Positions 12,423-24,345 of a stretch of 64,000 nucleotides of DNA are shown here, piece by piece. Under the pieces are notes generated by a model. The model ran no database searches. It was not told the DNA's origin and worked only from the letters and a program-made list of their open reading frames with translations. Position 1 is the first letter of the stretch; each line of letters starts with the position of its first letter. Position numbers and translations under genes: made by a program. Where the stretch lies: positions 9,961,248-10,025,247 of the forward strand of contig OX104134.1 in NCBI GenBank assembly GCA_944470555.2, in the 5' to 3' direction. This DNA comes from Heterobilharzia americana (taxonomy: Eukaryota > Platyhelminthes > Trematoda > Strigeidida > Schistosomatidae).

Positions 12423-14364
12423 AAAAGTTTATTTGATCAGTTGTAGTTTACCAACTTTTCCGCTGCTATCAACATATCACTCGAGGTTCCATATCATATT
12501 TTTATTAATTCCTAATTACTTATCATTATAATGTGAGCAGCACTTATGAGTTTACTGTGAAATCCAGGGAAATGACAAATAACCTTTTTTACCTGATTAA
12601 TTATTCGTGTGTTATTATTCTATGATATCAAGTTATCTGTATGCAGATCCACAGAATCATGAACACTTTAAACTTTTGTCGTTTTGAATCAGTTTAGTGC
12701 AAACAATTACCACTTATATCAGATTTAACGTATTATAGTGAAAAAAACGCAACCTGCAAAACTAATCTCTGATATATACTGTCATATAACCAACTGGAAA
12801 TTAAACACAATGCTCTGTGAACATTTAGGAAGACTTAACCTTCTGAGGGAGACTGTTAAATAATCTTCGGCATCATAACTGTCATGGAAAGTTAACTGTG
12901 TATATTTAATTACATATAATTGCTTGGTCGCTCGAGTGCTGGATAACCTTTCAAGTAGTTATGACAATAAGAAAGCGAGCTATAATTGTTACGCAATAAC
13001 TATTTCTTTTGTGTAACAATCCTATCGGTGAATCTGCATCATACTTCCAGGAAAATGTCTGCTACAACATGAAAAGACCATCAGATAAACAATTGCTGTG
13101 AATGAAACACTCAAATAAGGTGCTTTCTACTCTGATTGTGCAATCGGTTTAATCATATGCAGTTAAATGAAATAGTTACCTACACGTAAATTTAACTACT
13201 AATAAGAGACAGCTTCCTTTAACTCAATACAACTGGGATGAATATCAAACGTACAGGCATAGTACTGACCAAAACACCTACTTTTTAACTGTACAAAGAC
13301 TACATCGAAAATCATTGAAATATTCAAAATAAAAATCTCCAAACTACTATAAATCGGACCTAGGAACGGTGTAGAGGTGTGTACTTACGATGGGATGGGA
13401 AAGTGCATGAATTTTTTCCAGTCACAAACAAATCGAGCAACTTCACTAATACACATGAGTATGTATACATAAATACTTTCAGTTATACAGAAGTATTTTC
13501 ACAAACAGACTAAATTCATTTTAAAATACCTAATACTCATCATTGTGTTTTTATTACTGTAAAGGCACACTTTTATTTTTGTTCCGATTCCAATTTCAGT
13601 TAGTGAGTAGTCAACAGAATTGCCAGACCTCTTACTGAACGGTAAGTTATCTATCAATAAAATAAATTTTGCTCAGCGTAAGACACATTGAGATGAAACG
13701 GATGGTGTTTTCACTGATAAACATCAGAGTATTTCATCTGAAATCCTTTAAACCTTATTTTGTGGTTGTATTCGTTTACGATAGCGATTACTGATGAAGA
13801 AAACATTTTTGGGGTCTAGGCAAATCAATGTCCCATAGTCTTAAAGAAGCTTGACTTCAAAAGCTGTATTTGTGACAGAATACCAAGTTATATTAGAACC
13901 CTTCGAAAGTTTCTTGTTTTGCATTGTATGCAGTAAAAGTTGAGATGTCAGACTTCGTCCATACTCACTGTGTGGACGGACACTGATATTCAGTAAATAA
14001 TATTATTCTTTAGTTGAACATCTTATTAAGGCATTATGAATTGCTATAACTCTTCACAAATAACTAAACTAATTCTCCCTGAGGATAACTTATGGAAAAA
14101 TGCTACATTTTCCAACAGCATTTATTAGTTTGAAAACATAATTAGCCATCGACTGGGCTGACTTGACATGAATAACCAAAAAACATGTACAAGTTAAACC
14201 CATTACGTATGCAATAAAAATTAGATCTCAGGTAATATAAAAGCATATGTACAAGGACAGTGAAGGCGAAGAATCCAGTTTGACAGCTAATCTTATGAAA
14301 GATTAGGAACTAAAATAAAGACTGATAATTATTAGAAGAGGTGCTTTTATCGTGACTCCCCAAT
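12423..14364. other. AT-rich non-coding DNA
   Basis: Nothing recognised. A GGTAAGTTA string near 13642 resembles a splice donor, but the preceding sequence has no coding character. Confidence 0.6.
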
Positions 14365-14635
14365 GGCCTGGTGTATAAAGCTGCAGTTATTGGATTCTAA
14401 GTTTAAGTAGGAACCTCACCTAGCTTACTAGTAGGTCTTAAGCCGGGATAAAGGCGGGAGGTTGGGTGTGGGGCTAGCAAACTTACCCTGTAAAACCAAT
14501 CCAGTCGATAAAAAACTTCAAAGAACAGACGAAATATGAAAATAAACTCATTGATTGCTAGAATCAGGGAGCCGAAATGACACCTGTTGGTGAAAGCCTT
14601 CGCGAAGCCGATTGGCCGATGTGTCTTCTATTCTT

Positions 14636-15075
14636 TCGATGAGAGCAAAGGTTAGCATAAGGACATGGAATGTCCACACATGCTTAAAGCTGGCTGGCAA
14701 GACTTCCCAGATTGCAAAAGAGATGAGAAGGCATAGCACGGAAGTGCTTAGAATCTGCGAAAGTAGACAGAATGGAAGTGAACTCTCCAAACTGTCAACT
14801 AGACAGTCAATAATCTACTCTGATATTGTCGCCAAGAAGATAACCACAAGCACACTGAGTTTTGGAGTGCCCATCATAATGTCCCCAAGAGCATCGGAGG
14901 CTCTCAGGAAATAGGAATCAATCTCCTCCTGCAGGATGATGACAGCAAGATTCAACTCAAAAAGGAGAGTCGCAATCATACAATGCTACGCTACGCACCT
15001 ACAAATAATACAGATCAAGAGAAGAAGGAGGAATTCTAAAGACAACTGCAATCAGTAATGGACAAGACCACAATC
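14636..15075 (+). pseudogene. Family 1 endonuclease N-terminus remnant
   Basis: The frame from about 14642 reads VSIRTWNVHTCLKLAGKTSQ and then EVLRICESRQNGSELSKLST. The first part contains the asparagine (TWNVHT) and the second the glutamate-type motif of APE endonucleases. The frame runs to a stop at 14912-14914. Weakly readable family sequence follows to DKTT near 15070, where a deletion joins it to the RT linker. This copy shows where the protein normally starts, which the copy at 5015 lacks. I chose the Met near 14642 because the upstream residues of the longer frame (from 14612) have no counterpart in the family. Confidence 0.8.
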
Positions 15076-16105
15076 CAGATGGCAAGTGAAGCAGAACAGG
15101 CAGCAGGTGCCAGAGTCAGAGACCTGACAATACTATATCAAATAACCAGGTTGCTATCTGGGAGGGGAGAGAAACCAATGAAAGATGGTGAAGGAAACTT
15201 AGTTGTGATCAGAGAAGAGAAGCAGAGGAAACGATGGGCTGACCACTTCAACACTATGGAGTGCCACAAATCTTTATCAACCTCATTCAACAGCTATATG
15301 AAGAAGCCATATGCCAAGTGATCCACAGTGGAGAGCTCAGTAATGCCTTTGAAGTGAAGACAGGAGTAAGACAAGGCTGACTACTATCATCGATGATCTT
15401 CCTGACTGTGGTAAACTGAAGTGGATCATGCAACAGACAACTGTGAGGAGCTGTGGCAAGATGGGCATATGCTGGTTGGACTGATGAAAAGACCTCAGAA
15501 GAAGATTTGGATTTCGCCAACGATGATAATTCGTGTCTAATATCGCACAACCTCGAAGATCTACAGGTGAAAACCAACAAGTTGATAGAAGAGGAAGAGA
15601 ACACGGAACTTCCTTCAGGTGATTGAAGAGGAGACAGAGGTGATGAAGACACCCAACCAACAACAAGCACCAATCACCATCAACGGGAGAAATCTAAAGG
15701 AAGTAGTCTCTTCCACCTATCTAGGCAGCAATGTTTCAACTACAGTTGGAGGTACAGATGAGAATATCAAAGCCAGGATTGGAAAAGCAAGACAAGCCCT
15801 CATTAACCTGAAATCAGTGTAGAAATCTACTGCACTGCACTCAGCACAAAGAACAAGATCCGGATTCTCAACACTAGTGTAAGGCTAGTGCTTCTATATG
15901 GTGATTCAAAGACTTGGAACGTTCCGAAAAGCATTTCCAACAAACTGCAGACATACATCAGCAACTGCCACCTAGGTTCGCTCGATACTGAAGACCACAT
16001 GGCCAGAAAGAAAAAGCAACAAGTATCTCTGGCAATGAACGAACCAACCATGAACTTAATGCTCAACGAATACGCAAAAGAAATTGAAGATGGAATGGAC
16101 TGAAC
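15076..16105 (+). pseudogene. Family 1 reverse transcriptase remnant, deleted
   Basis: The linker (ASEAEQAAG, LYQITRLLSG, EEKQRKRWADHF) is joined at 15246-15251 directly to the segment that normally follows the AFDSVD motif. The first catalytic Asp motif is therefore missing. Further on, a QGXLLS-like stretch, DLDFAN(D) (about 15507-15525, first Asp of the pair replaced), TINGRNLKEVVSSTYLGS (15670-15730) and RIGKARQALINLKSV can be read in changing frames. Loss of motif A and damage to the Asp pair make this certainly inactive. Confidence 0.82.
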
Positions 16106-16110
16106 ACGTT

Positions 16111-17753
16111 AACCCTCAGTAGTACACAGTCTCTAGCTCCCACCAACTCATCATCTAGTGAGACTACTATGAAGTGTCATCGCACACTATTTGCATTCAC
16201 TTTGGATTGAGTAACTATCCAGTTCTCTCTTGTTTTAAATGGCTCGCTGACTGACGTTGACTCATAGTGAAAGCTCTCAACTAACTACCTTAGTTTTAAA
16301 GTGAAACAAAGTCTCTCCGTTATTTAAGGAATTAATTCTCGTTCCTTTTAATCTTGTTAATCACCGTGGCCGACAACTTCAATACTTTTCAAAAATAGCT
16401 AAACCAAAAGAAACTGTAGGTTGGAAGTTTACTCCTGTTTTAGACCTAAATGCGTTAAAAATTGCTTCAAACCTGAGCATATAACACTTGACTTTGACTT
16501 ACAGTCCGTCAAGAAAGTCAGAGTCTTATATTCAAAATGAAGTGAGAGCTGGAATCGGAATTCGTCTATAAACTTTTGCTAGGAAAACATTTCTCCCAAC
16601 TACCTTTAGATGTTTGGTGACTCTTTAGTGAATAGTAAAAGTATCGTTTGTGATATTGAAATGCAGTGGGGATAAAGGTTATTACTCATAGAACAAACCG
16701 TAAACATTTCTCCTGAACAACATGTCAACAAACAAGTGTTTGATTTTATGTATTAGATAGCTACTTAAAATGTTAGCGGACAAGGTGGTTTCTGTGGTTT
16801 TCAGGAAACACTATACATGAGAAAGTAAAGTGATACTGACAAGCAACCGAGACAATTTTAATTTTAATAGTGGCTCTTACCATATGTTTACAGTGATACA
16901 ATTGGTTGATTACTATTTTATGGATGCAAGACCATTACTTATTATAGTGTTAGACATTGACTTCAAATACAGTAAGACGGTGGGTGGCTAGTGGTTGTCC
17001 AGAAGGAAGATAGTGACAGTAATGCAACCGTTGACTTTTCATTTTAATTGTGTATGTAGATGAAAAATTCCTGGTTAGAATAATAGAAACCTCAAAAGTC
17101 ATTGTCTTCGTATTGAAAACAATGACTAGCTAATGATCATCATAATTGCACAACTTTATTCAGACTTTTCAAGATCTTGAACTGACAATTGTTAAGTTCC
17201 AGTTTTAGTTATTTCTACCTCCACATACTTATTCATTTCTATATTATAGTGTTATCTCCCACAATAGTTTTACTTTCGGCTGACGATAACCTTTGACCCC
17301 TGTTTAACCTACTACATAACTGTACGGATTTGATGAGAAGTTATGAAAAGAATTGTCTTTTCTGATCAGTATCTTTCTTATTCATTCCCTTTTGTTTTCG
17401 TTTTGTCTTATTCGATTTCTAAGTTACTGAAAGGCTCAGCAACTTGCAATGTTTTGCTTATGTATGATTTCCTTTTTTACCTTTTGTATCCAACTAATAA
17501 ATCGTACATTCTAGTCTGGAATTACGCCTAGGAATACAATGATTATCAGATTGGAAAAGAGCCAATGATAAGCATGTTTTCTCTTTGCTGAACATTATGG
17601 ATGGAATAAGGAAAATAGAATATGACTTACAGAGCAGTTTGTAGTGCAAGCAAAAGACAGTTTTGTGTTGTTAGTAGAAATATAACAGCAAACGGAAAAT
17701 TACAAGTCTGCAGAAAGTTAAAAGTGACAACTCATTACAACAAGTTGAATATT
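16111..17753. other. AT-rich non-coding DNA
   Basis: No gene, RNA or recognised repeat. The 62-codon frame at 17343-17531 is Phe/Tyr/Leu-rich as expected from T-rich random sequence and is not accepted. Confidence 0.6.
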
Positions 17754-17905
17754 TATTAATGGTGACTAGTGGCTAGCAGTGGTATCTAGGACGTGCTTTT
17801 CGTCTTATTGGGACCAGTCAGCTGAATGTACCTGCCTCTCCCTAGAACTCGAACTCGAAATCGATCTTTTTAAAACCCTACTGAAACTCACCCACGAGAC
17901 AATAC
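17754..17905 (-). mobile_element. Hammerhead SINE, group B (copy B2)
   Basis: On the minus strand a degenerate tRNA-like head (about 17905-17840; TTCGAGTTCGAGTTCTAGG around the B box) precedes a hammerhead core at 17826-17784 and the group B tail GCTAGCCACTAGTCACC at 17777-17761. Head, core and tail are in the same order and at similar spacing to B1, B3 and B4. Confidence 0.78.
17784..17826 (-). ncRNA. Hammerhead ribozyme core, partly conserved (in B2)
   Basis: The minus strand reads CTGACTGGTCCCAATAAGAC then GAAAAG and GTC. Stem II GTC/GAC still pairs around a short loop, GAAA is present and a GTC cleavage triplet is kept. The conserved GA of CUGANGA is changed to TG (CTGACTG), which would disable catalysis. 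Confidence 0.65.
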
Positions 17906-19424
17906 AAGCAACAGCATCAAATTGATTACTACCTGTAAAAATTCATTAAAAATTCACTACTAATAAGTTGTTTCATTCTATAATGTACAAACCCTGTGAG
18001 TCCTTGATGTTAGTAAAGTCAATTTATCCTGCCTTCCAAAGTTTTCATTTGTCAGGGAATTTTATTCGGTATAAATTACAACAGTTAAAAATGAGCCTCG
18101 TTTATCGCACCTGAAGAAATAGAACACACGAAGTTAAAACACTATTTTTATAGAGCATATTCTGCCTTTAGTAAATTTCACACTATTCAAGTGTAATTTA
18201 AAGGACAAAGTGTTAAAAATTACGTCTTTTCGTGTCTTCACGTACGGAAACGTATTCTTCCTTGTCAACTGAAAAACAAGTTCACCAGTTCAAATAACAT
18301 CTGATAAAGCAAAAAATCTTTTCTATATCTTAACTCCTAATACTGTTCTTTTACCTGAAGGTGGTAGATGGATGCGGATTTACTTTTTTTGGCAAGAAGT
18401 TGATGCTCAAATATATTTTACAAATAATTAATTATCTAAGATCAAATAGTTCTTTATCACTTGCATCGATTAGACAATACCTCATAGTTTTTTTGCTTTT
18501 TTCTTAGCTACATTTCGATTTTACTGACCACCAAACTAAAGAATTCACAATATTTACTTATGCATACTAGCTTGTAACACACATATATAGATTTTCTAAC
18601 GGTTTGACTACCTTCCAAGAAGTTCAGTGAAGTTTGTAAAAATCTTCGGTCGTTATCTACACAGCAGACAATAATTTATCACTCTGTTTACGTGTTAATG
18701 CAAAAATCTTAATGATAGTTTCGATGTATTTTCTAAAATATTGAACAGAATAATTTTTGTCCAGTTGAAAAACAAAATTATCAAGGGATATGATAGTTTC
18801 AGTTTTTGCTTAACCAATATCTTTGTTGTTTATTAGAGAAAATAATGTATTTAAACAGTTGTTGTTTCAGTAAAGAAAACTACTTGTTAATTTTTTGTCC
18901 ACCTTCAGGATGCATTAGTATGACAACTTATTGAAGTGAAAAGCTGTATTTTTTTCCCGCTGCCTTTTCCAAAAATAAAATGGTACTCACTTAAGTAAAT
19001 TTTGAAAAGAAATTGCTGTTTTACGTTGACCACTTGATCACTTTGTCTGTTGGTTTTACGCGTAGTATACCATAAAAAAATTTACCGTTTGAAATCATTT
19101 GCAAAATAACAGAGTATTCCATCGAAAATCACCTCTTGATATTGGATGTGGGCACTACCAGTGGAATAAAATCCATCTTCATTCGCATAAATTTATATGA
19201 CGTTTGAATTACTTCTGTTGAAATAAGATCCTTTCCAGTTATAAAGTATCTGACCATAGTACATCTGTCAAGTTACATATTCCTTACAATAAATACACTT
19301 TGTATAAACCGGTTGGTTACTGGAAATCACCAAGTTTTGTGTCATAAACACTAAGTACCGACTGAATTCTAGCGAAAGACGTCATGAAATTGGTTGCTTT
19401 TCAGTTGTCAGTAAGTTTATGCTG
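17906..19424. other. AT-rich non-coding DNA
   Basis: Nothing recognised on either strand. Confidence 0.6.
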
Positions 19425-19602
19425 TCTCGGTCTACAGAAAACTTAGCTCAACGATAACCTTTTTGATTGTAGCACTTAGTGATGCGGGTTTCAATCTCTA
19501 AAGCGAAATCAGTTACCTCAGGGTTGCAGGTACGCTTTTCTAACGAGCTCCAACAAGCAGGAAACCAAGGTCTAGGGTTTCATGCGTATTACTTCCGACG
19601 GC
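19425..19602 (+). mobile_element. Hammerhead SINE, group C (copy C1)
   Basis: A degenerate tRNA-like head (ACTTAGCTCAACGATAACC near 19440 as A box, CGGGTTTCAATCTC near 19484 as B box) is followed by a hammerhead core at 19535-19577 and the GGTTTC tail. The layout matches C2 (43036), C3 (44420) and C4 (52605, minus). Confidence 0.72.
19535..19577 (+). ncRNA. Hammerhead ribozyme core (in C1)
   Basis: CTAACGAGCTCCAACAAGCA, then GGAAACC and GGTCTAGGG, aligns with the hammerhead plan CUGANGA, stem II, GAAAC, cleavage triplet. One core base is changed (G5 to A). The group C stem II (GYKC with GCA) differs from groups A and B, GAAAC is intact and the GTC triplet is kept. Confidence 0.62.
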
Positions 19603-22600
19603 AAAACATCATCTGGTATTTTAACCTGTTTTTTGAAATACGTGGACTATGTATTAAATAATAAAATTAATACCACATAAGGTTTTCAAAAAAACTTTCT
19701 TGTCCTTTCATATTGTCACTGAAGTTTTCGGATACAGCCACACTTCACCTTCAGAAGACCGAAACACGAATCACTACCTCCAGTCTTCTAGTAGAATGCA
19801 CTGTATTTTATAGGAATGGATATATTTTTGATGATTTTTAAGAATTATGACTCATCCACTGCAGATAATAAAATAGAAATCCTGCTACCAAAAGATGGCA
19901 GTTAATTTGTTAAGCCTCACTGTTAGGCAGATAGGTGTGATGTTAGAACTCTTCACACATATCTTTTATCAGTTTTATTTGAGAATACATAAGTCTTTAA
20001 AAACTAATGAACTTTATTGAGCATTTACTTACCAACTGTGGAGAGAAGTGGAGATAATTCAAATGCAATCACTCGAAAACAGAACACTGACATCCTCAGA
20101 ACTTAAATGTACCTATGGTATAACAGTTCTCTACTGCATAAGAACCTTCAAGCAGAATCTTGTAAGACTTGTTGAAAGTGAACCTGTTTACTCATTCTTG
20201 TTTTGAGCCTACAAATGCTTAGGAGCAAAGTCATTCGTCCGACACTGGATATGAGTCTAAATCTTTCAATGACACTTGAATATAACCTATAAAATATATT
20301 TTATTAGTGTAAGAAAGTGAAGTTTATGTAACATTAAACTAGCTTTATGTCTCCGAATCAAAAATAAAATTAGGTCACACTAGCATCGTGAATATAGTTC
20401 AAACAAAAGCACACCTGTAAAAACCAATAACTGTGCTGGTTGTTGTGCCACAGAACAAAGATTTAGAGGCAGGAGATGTCAAGAGGAAAAAGAAGCAAAT
20501 TGTATTTTATAAATAAGGGTCAGTTTTCATAGTCAGTTTAGAAATAACGAAACTTCCTAGTCATTGTACATCAAAGATTTTAGCTACCCTATGAGACGAA
20601 ATATAGGCCTGTACATTTTTAGTCCTGTTGAATTAATATTTGCCTTCAGATGCTTTGTCTTAACTATAACTGTTTCGTCATTTAGCGTTATCTGCCGTTT
20701 TTGCCATGTAGGCTGCGAAAAGAACTTATAGACTAAACACTGTAAACTGAGCTAAAAAGCATTCTATTTTTCTGGCTCAAATCGTTTATTTTTGATGTGC
20801 AAGATCGTATTTCCAGTAGGTCACAATTTTCGGTTCTGAGGCGATAACCATAGTTTCATCATGAATCAGTATTTCACTTTATTATCGTTTCCTTTAGTTG
20901 TAGCTTTCATTGCAAGCCTTTTTTCTTACTATACCATGTTTCTAATCCTCATAACAGATACCCTGCACACTGTATCAGCAGTGCACTTAATGCGTACTTT
21001 TTTAATTTAGGTGCATATTTCGAGATGAAAATAACTTTACACAGTGTCCGAAAAAGTATCGATACATATTACGTTTGGCACTTTTCATTTCTTCATTCTC
21101 CCATGATAAAAATAACAAACACATTTTCACTCAATAGTTTATGCTTTATTGTCTCCGAGGTCTTAGAATTAACGCATTTCTTGAAATTAAAACAGCATAA
21201 ACTAGCTAGGACATAGCAAAATATTGGGTCGTTTTTTTCAGTTTTAGTTCTCGTTTCTTCAGGTATTTTTTTATGGTTGACAGCTTAGCATTGTTCCACA
21301 GCATAACGCAAAAGACCATTCTTTGCTGAATAATCCGTTTTTCTGACACACGAACGATTTAACGAAAGTTTTTTCTCACATTCACTTGTTTGTTATTTGA
21401 TCAGATGGTGAGTATTAAGGGACTGGAAAGATAAAGCATTTTCTTTGATACGAATCAATTACCTATTCACTTTTTCTCATTATTTTGTCAGTCATGTCAT
21501 AAAGTTCAGTACTGATAGCTATTTTGTGTCTGAACATTCATGGTATTGATGAATTTTGCCGAAAGGCGAATGGAATGTCATATATACATATAAATTGGGG
21601 GATTATAGAAACAGACCTACCACAACGATCAGTGCAATTACTTACTTCACTCTTCTGCAAATTGTATATATAGAACAAATGTAGCGACCCAAATCTATCT
21701 TCGTATGAAAGTAATGAGATTTTTTCAAGTCTATTCGCAACGCACTAAAGTGAATTTGCATTATTCCTCTCATAATGTATCCTTTGCTTTAAATAAAATC
21801 ACTTGTGAGTTGTTACAGAGGATAAAAGTTATTTTAACATCAGTGATTTCCTCATGTTATCACTAATTTGTCCTAGTTAGGCAATTTATAAATTGTTTTC
21901 GGCCTTTTAAAGTTATTCCAATTACAAGTGCCTTATCTACATATACCTTTCTTAATACACAGTAAAATGGTCAGAATTTAATTGCTTGTGTCCAACATTT
22001 ATCCACACCTGGTCACTGCTATGTTATTGTATAACTGAAGCACCAGGAATTGCTATGCAGATGATTTTTTGAAACTATAACATCCACAGTTTTCTGTAGA
22101 CGATTTTCAGTTCCTATTTAAGATTGTATTCATGATATTGTCGAAACAGCAACCACGGAAATCCTTATATAGCATTTTTTCATTGAATTACTGACTCCGA
22201 GGTCTATCAGTGACTTCAGCATGTAATGAGTCGTTACTTGCAATCACAGACTACTCAATATTCGCGAATGATGTAGTTTAGGAATTCCTTTATACTTTCA
22301 ATTGCAATTAATTTACATCAGAAGAGTAGATTCAGTCAGCCAGCATTAGAAATTACACTTGATAAGATACCATTCGTTGTATTGATATTGATATGATAAA
22401 ACAGTGTGCAAATGGGATTGCCAGTATGCTTGTATGTCGTAAACACAGTAATTCATGTTTACTAAAATTTCAATCACCTTTCTTTCTTAGTTAATGGCGA
22501 ATTCGACCGAGAGAAATTTGAATGATGAAGAGAAACTATTCACAAAATTAATAAACAGTCTTGGTTGCATTAGAAGGATTCAGTGAAAATTAAAAAGTCT

Positions 22601-24075
22601 TTTGAAGTAATCATTTAATACTGAAGAATATTAAAAAGCAACCACTCATGAATCGGGGTTTTTCCTAATATTTTATGTCTAAGCTGTGTGACTCAATGTA
22701 AGGCTTGTAATTTCACTCCGAAAAGTATCCAACTAAAATCTGGAATAGATAACAAAGTTTTTGTAAAGTGTGCTATCCTTCATCATGGTAACAATATCTT
22801 GGTGGTAAAATTTTTACTACGGATGGAACAAAAAGACATTTCTATTTTCATTTTATAATGATCTAAATGCCAGTCAGATGACAGTTAATTCAGTGATAAA
22901 ATCCAGATTAATTAAACTGCATCCATTAGCAATGTATCAGAGACAATCTACATTTTATGGTGAGAGTTTATTCATCACTATGTATTAGCTGGTAAGGAAG
23001 CAACACTTTATGTGCACCTTCTGTGTTGGCACTTGTCAATGGGTCAAACACTTTAATATTTTTAACTTAAAGTTGTAAAATATAACTTGACATTAAGCTT
23101 TTTGACTGGATCAGTTACCAATAAAAACGTGTTAAGCATCGAAAATTTATGATTATAAAAATGCAGAATGTTAACTTTAGTATCTTCCATTAACTATTGT
23201 CGAAGGACTGACGGAAACAAAAGTCTTTACTTGGATCTCAGTTATTCTTTGGAACTGCAGTGTTTAACAATTCTTTTCAAAAAAGTTGTAAATTTGTCTA
23301 ATTTCTACGAAGTTATATGTTTACCGTCACAAAAAATTAGAATATTTTGTTACATTGTTTCAATAAAAAACCGCTTTTAGAAGGCGTGGTCTACTTGAGT
23401 ATACTGAAGGTGTTAGGAATAATTGTGTAGTGCTTCGCGATAAATTTACCTAAGTTCAGATTGCTAAATAGATTTGTGAAACGAACAAACATTTCAAAAC
23501 GTGTAGGGAGGTGTATATGTTCAATACTAAACGAATATCAATTTAATATTCTATGATTCTGAAATCCTTAGTTCTGAATGTGGTTTATTAATTGGTTTAG
23601 AAATTTCATGATCAAGACAAAACTCAAAATTTCTTAACGATCCTTGCCGTTTTCACGTGTCGAGTAATTTTATTTAATTTTCCATTGAAAATTTAGTTAA
23701 GATGACTTCCCGCCTTTCTGCTAGACGCCTTTTTAACGAACAGCTTACATGTCGTTGCTTTACTACTGGCGATCACATTTGGGAAATAAACACTTTCGTG
23801 ATAATTTATTATCATGCATGAATGTCACTCTAATAGACTTTATGTTGAGTTTTGTAGGTAATATTGAAATTTTTCTTAAACTGTATATCTAAGAGTTCAT
23901 TCCCACTGTACAAAAAAGTTAGAAAGACTCATACCTCGCAAAAATCAACTATGATGTATTACTATTATTCATGACTTATTCACTGACTTTGAAGAAGTCA
24001 ATCACAAGCTAATTCTTCCTTAGTTTAAGATATTTCAGAGGTTTGTGCGGATTTATTTGTTGTTTTCGGGTTGGT
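19603..24075. other. AT-rich non-coding DNA
   Basis: Nothing is supported over 4.4 kb. Short frames (21025, 23168) are T/A-rich noise. The stretch has the even low-GC texture of a long intron or intergenic region. Confidence 0.6.
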
Positions 24076-24250
24076 ATTCATCATGGTTGTTGTAAGTTGA
24101 AGAACCATTGAAAATATATGAGCATTGGAGAGCTGTTTCGTGTCAGTATTCTACCCTTAGCAGCATGTATCAGTGACCTCATCAAGGACCGTACCCAAAA
24201 CCTTCAAGTTCCGTGACAAGCACGTTAACCAATGAGCCAAAGGACCGGAG
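24076..24250 (-). mobile_element. Hammerhead SINE, group A (copy A2)
   Basis: On the minus strand the tRNA-like head (CTTTGGCTCATTGGTTAACG, from 24243) leads into a degenerate B box (GGTTTTGGGTACGGTCC), the hammerhead segment at 24166-24121 and the tail TTTTCAATGGTTCTTCAAC. The A box is better kept than the B box. A conserved flank lies at 24283-24330. Confidence 0.75.
24121..24166 (-). ncRNA. Hammerhead ribozyme core, decayed (in A2)
   Basis: The minus strand shows GCTGCTAAGGGTAGAATACT, then GACACGAAACAGC and a CTC triplet followed by CAATGCT. GAAAC is intact and the outer stem (AGCATTG with an ATGCT partner) still pairs, but the CUGANGA core and stem II have decayed. Confidence 0.55.
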
Positions 24251-24282
24251 TATGATGGTACACATTTTCTTATTTTTGTTAA

Positions 24283-24330
24283 TTCGCGATATAGCACAAC
24301 TTTCCTTTAGTGCTATTGTTGAGTACCTGT
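24283..24330. repeat. Conserved flank of group A SINEs
   Basis: It contains CGCGATATAGCACAACTTTC and GTTGAGTACCTG, closely similar to 28845-28892 and, less so, to 3365-3410. It is always beyond the head of a minus-strand group A unit. Confidence 0.6.
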
Positions 24331-24345
24331 TCTCATGAGTGACTC

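Larger units (their letters stand above)
14365..16110 (+). mobile_element. Non-LTR retrotransposon family 1, internally deleted copy with 5' UTR
   Basis: This is the same family as 5015-7832, but it keeps a GC-rich 5' UTR (about 14365-14610, with GGTTGGGTGTGGGG near 14460) and the true start of the endonuclease. Two internal deletions remove most of the second half of the endonuclease (junction near 15075) and the first RT motifs (junction at 15246-15251). The 3' end is lost after about 16105, before the last third of the C-terminal region. The second deletion has clear microhomology (see findings). It cannot code for a functional protein. Confidence 0.88.
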
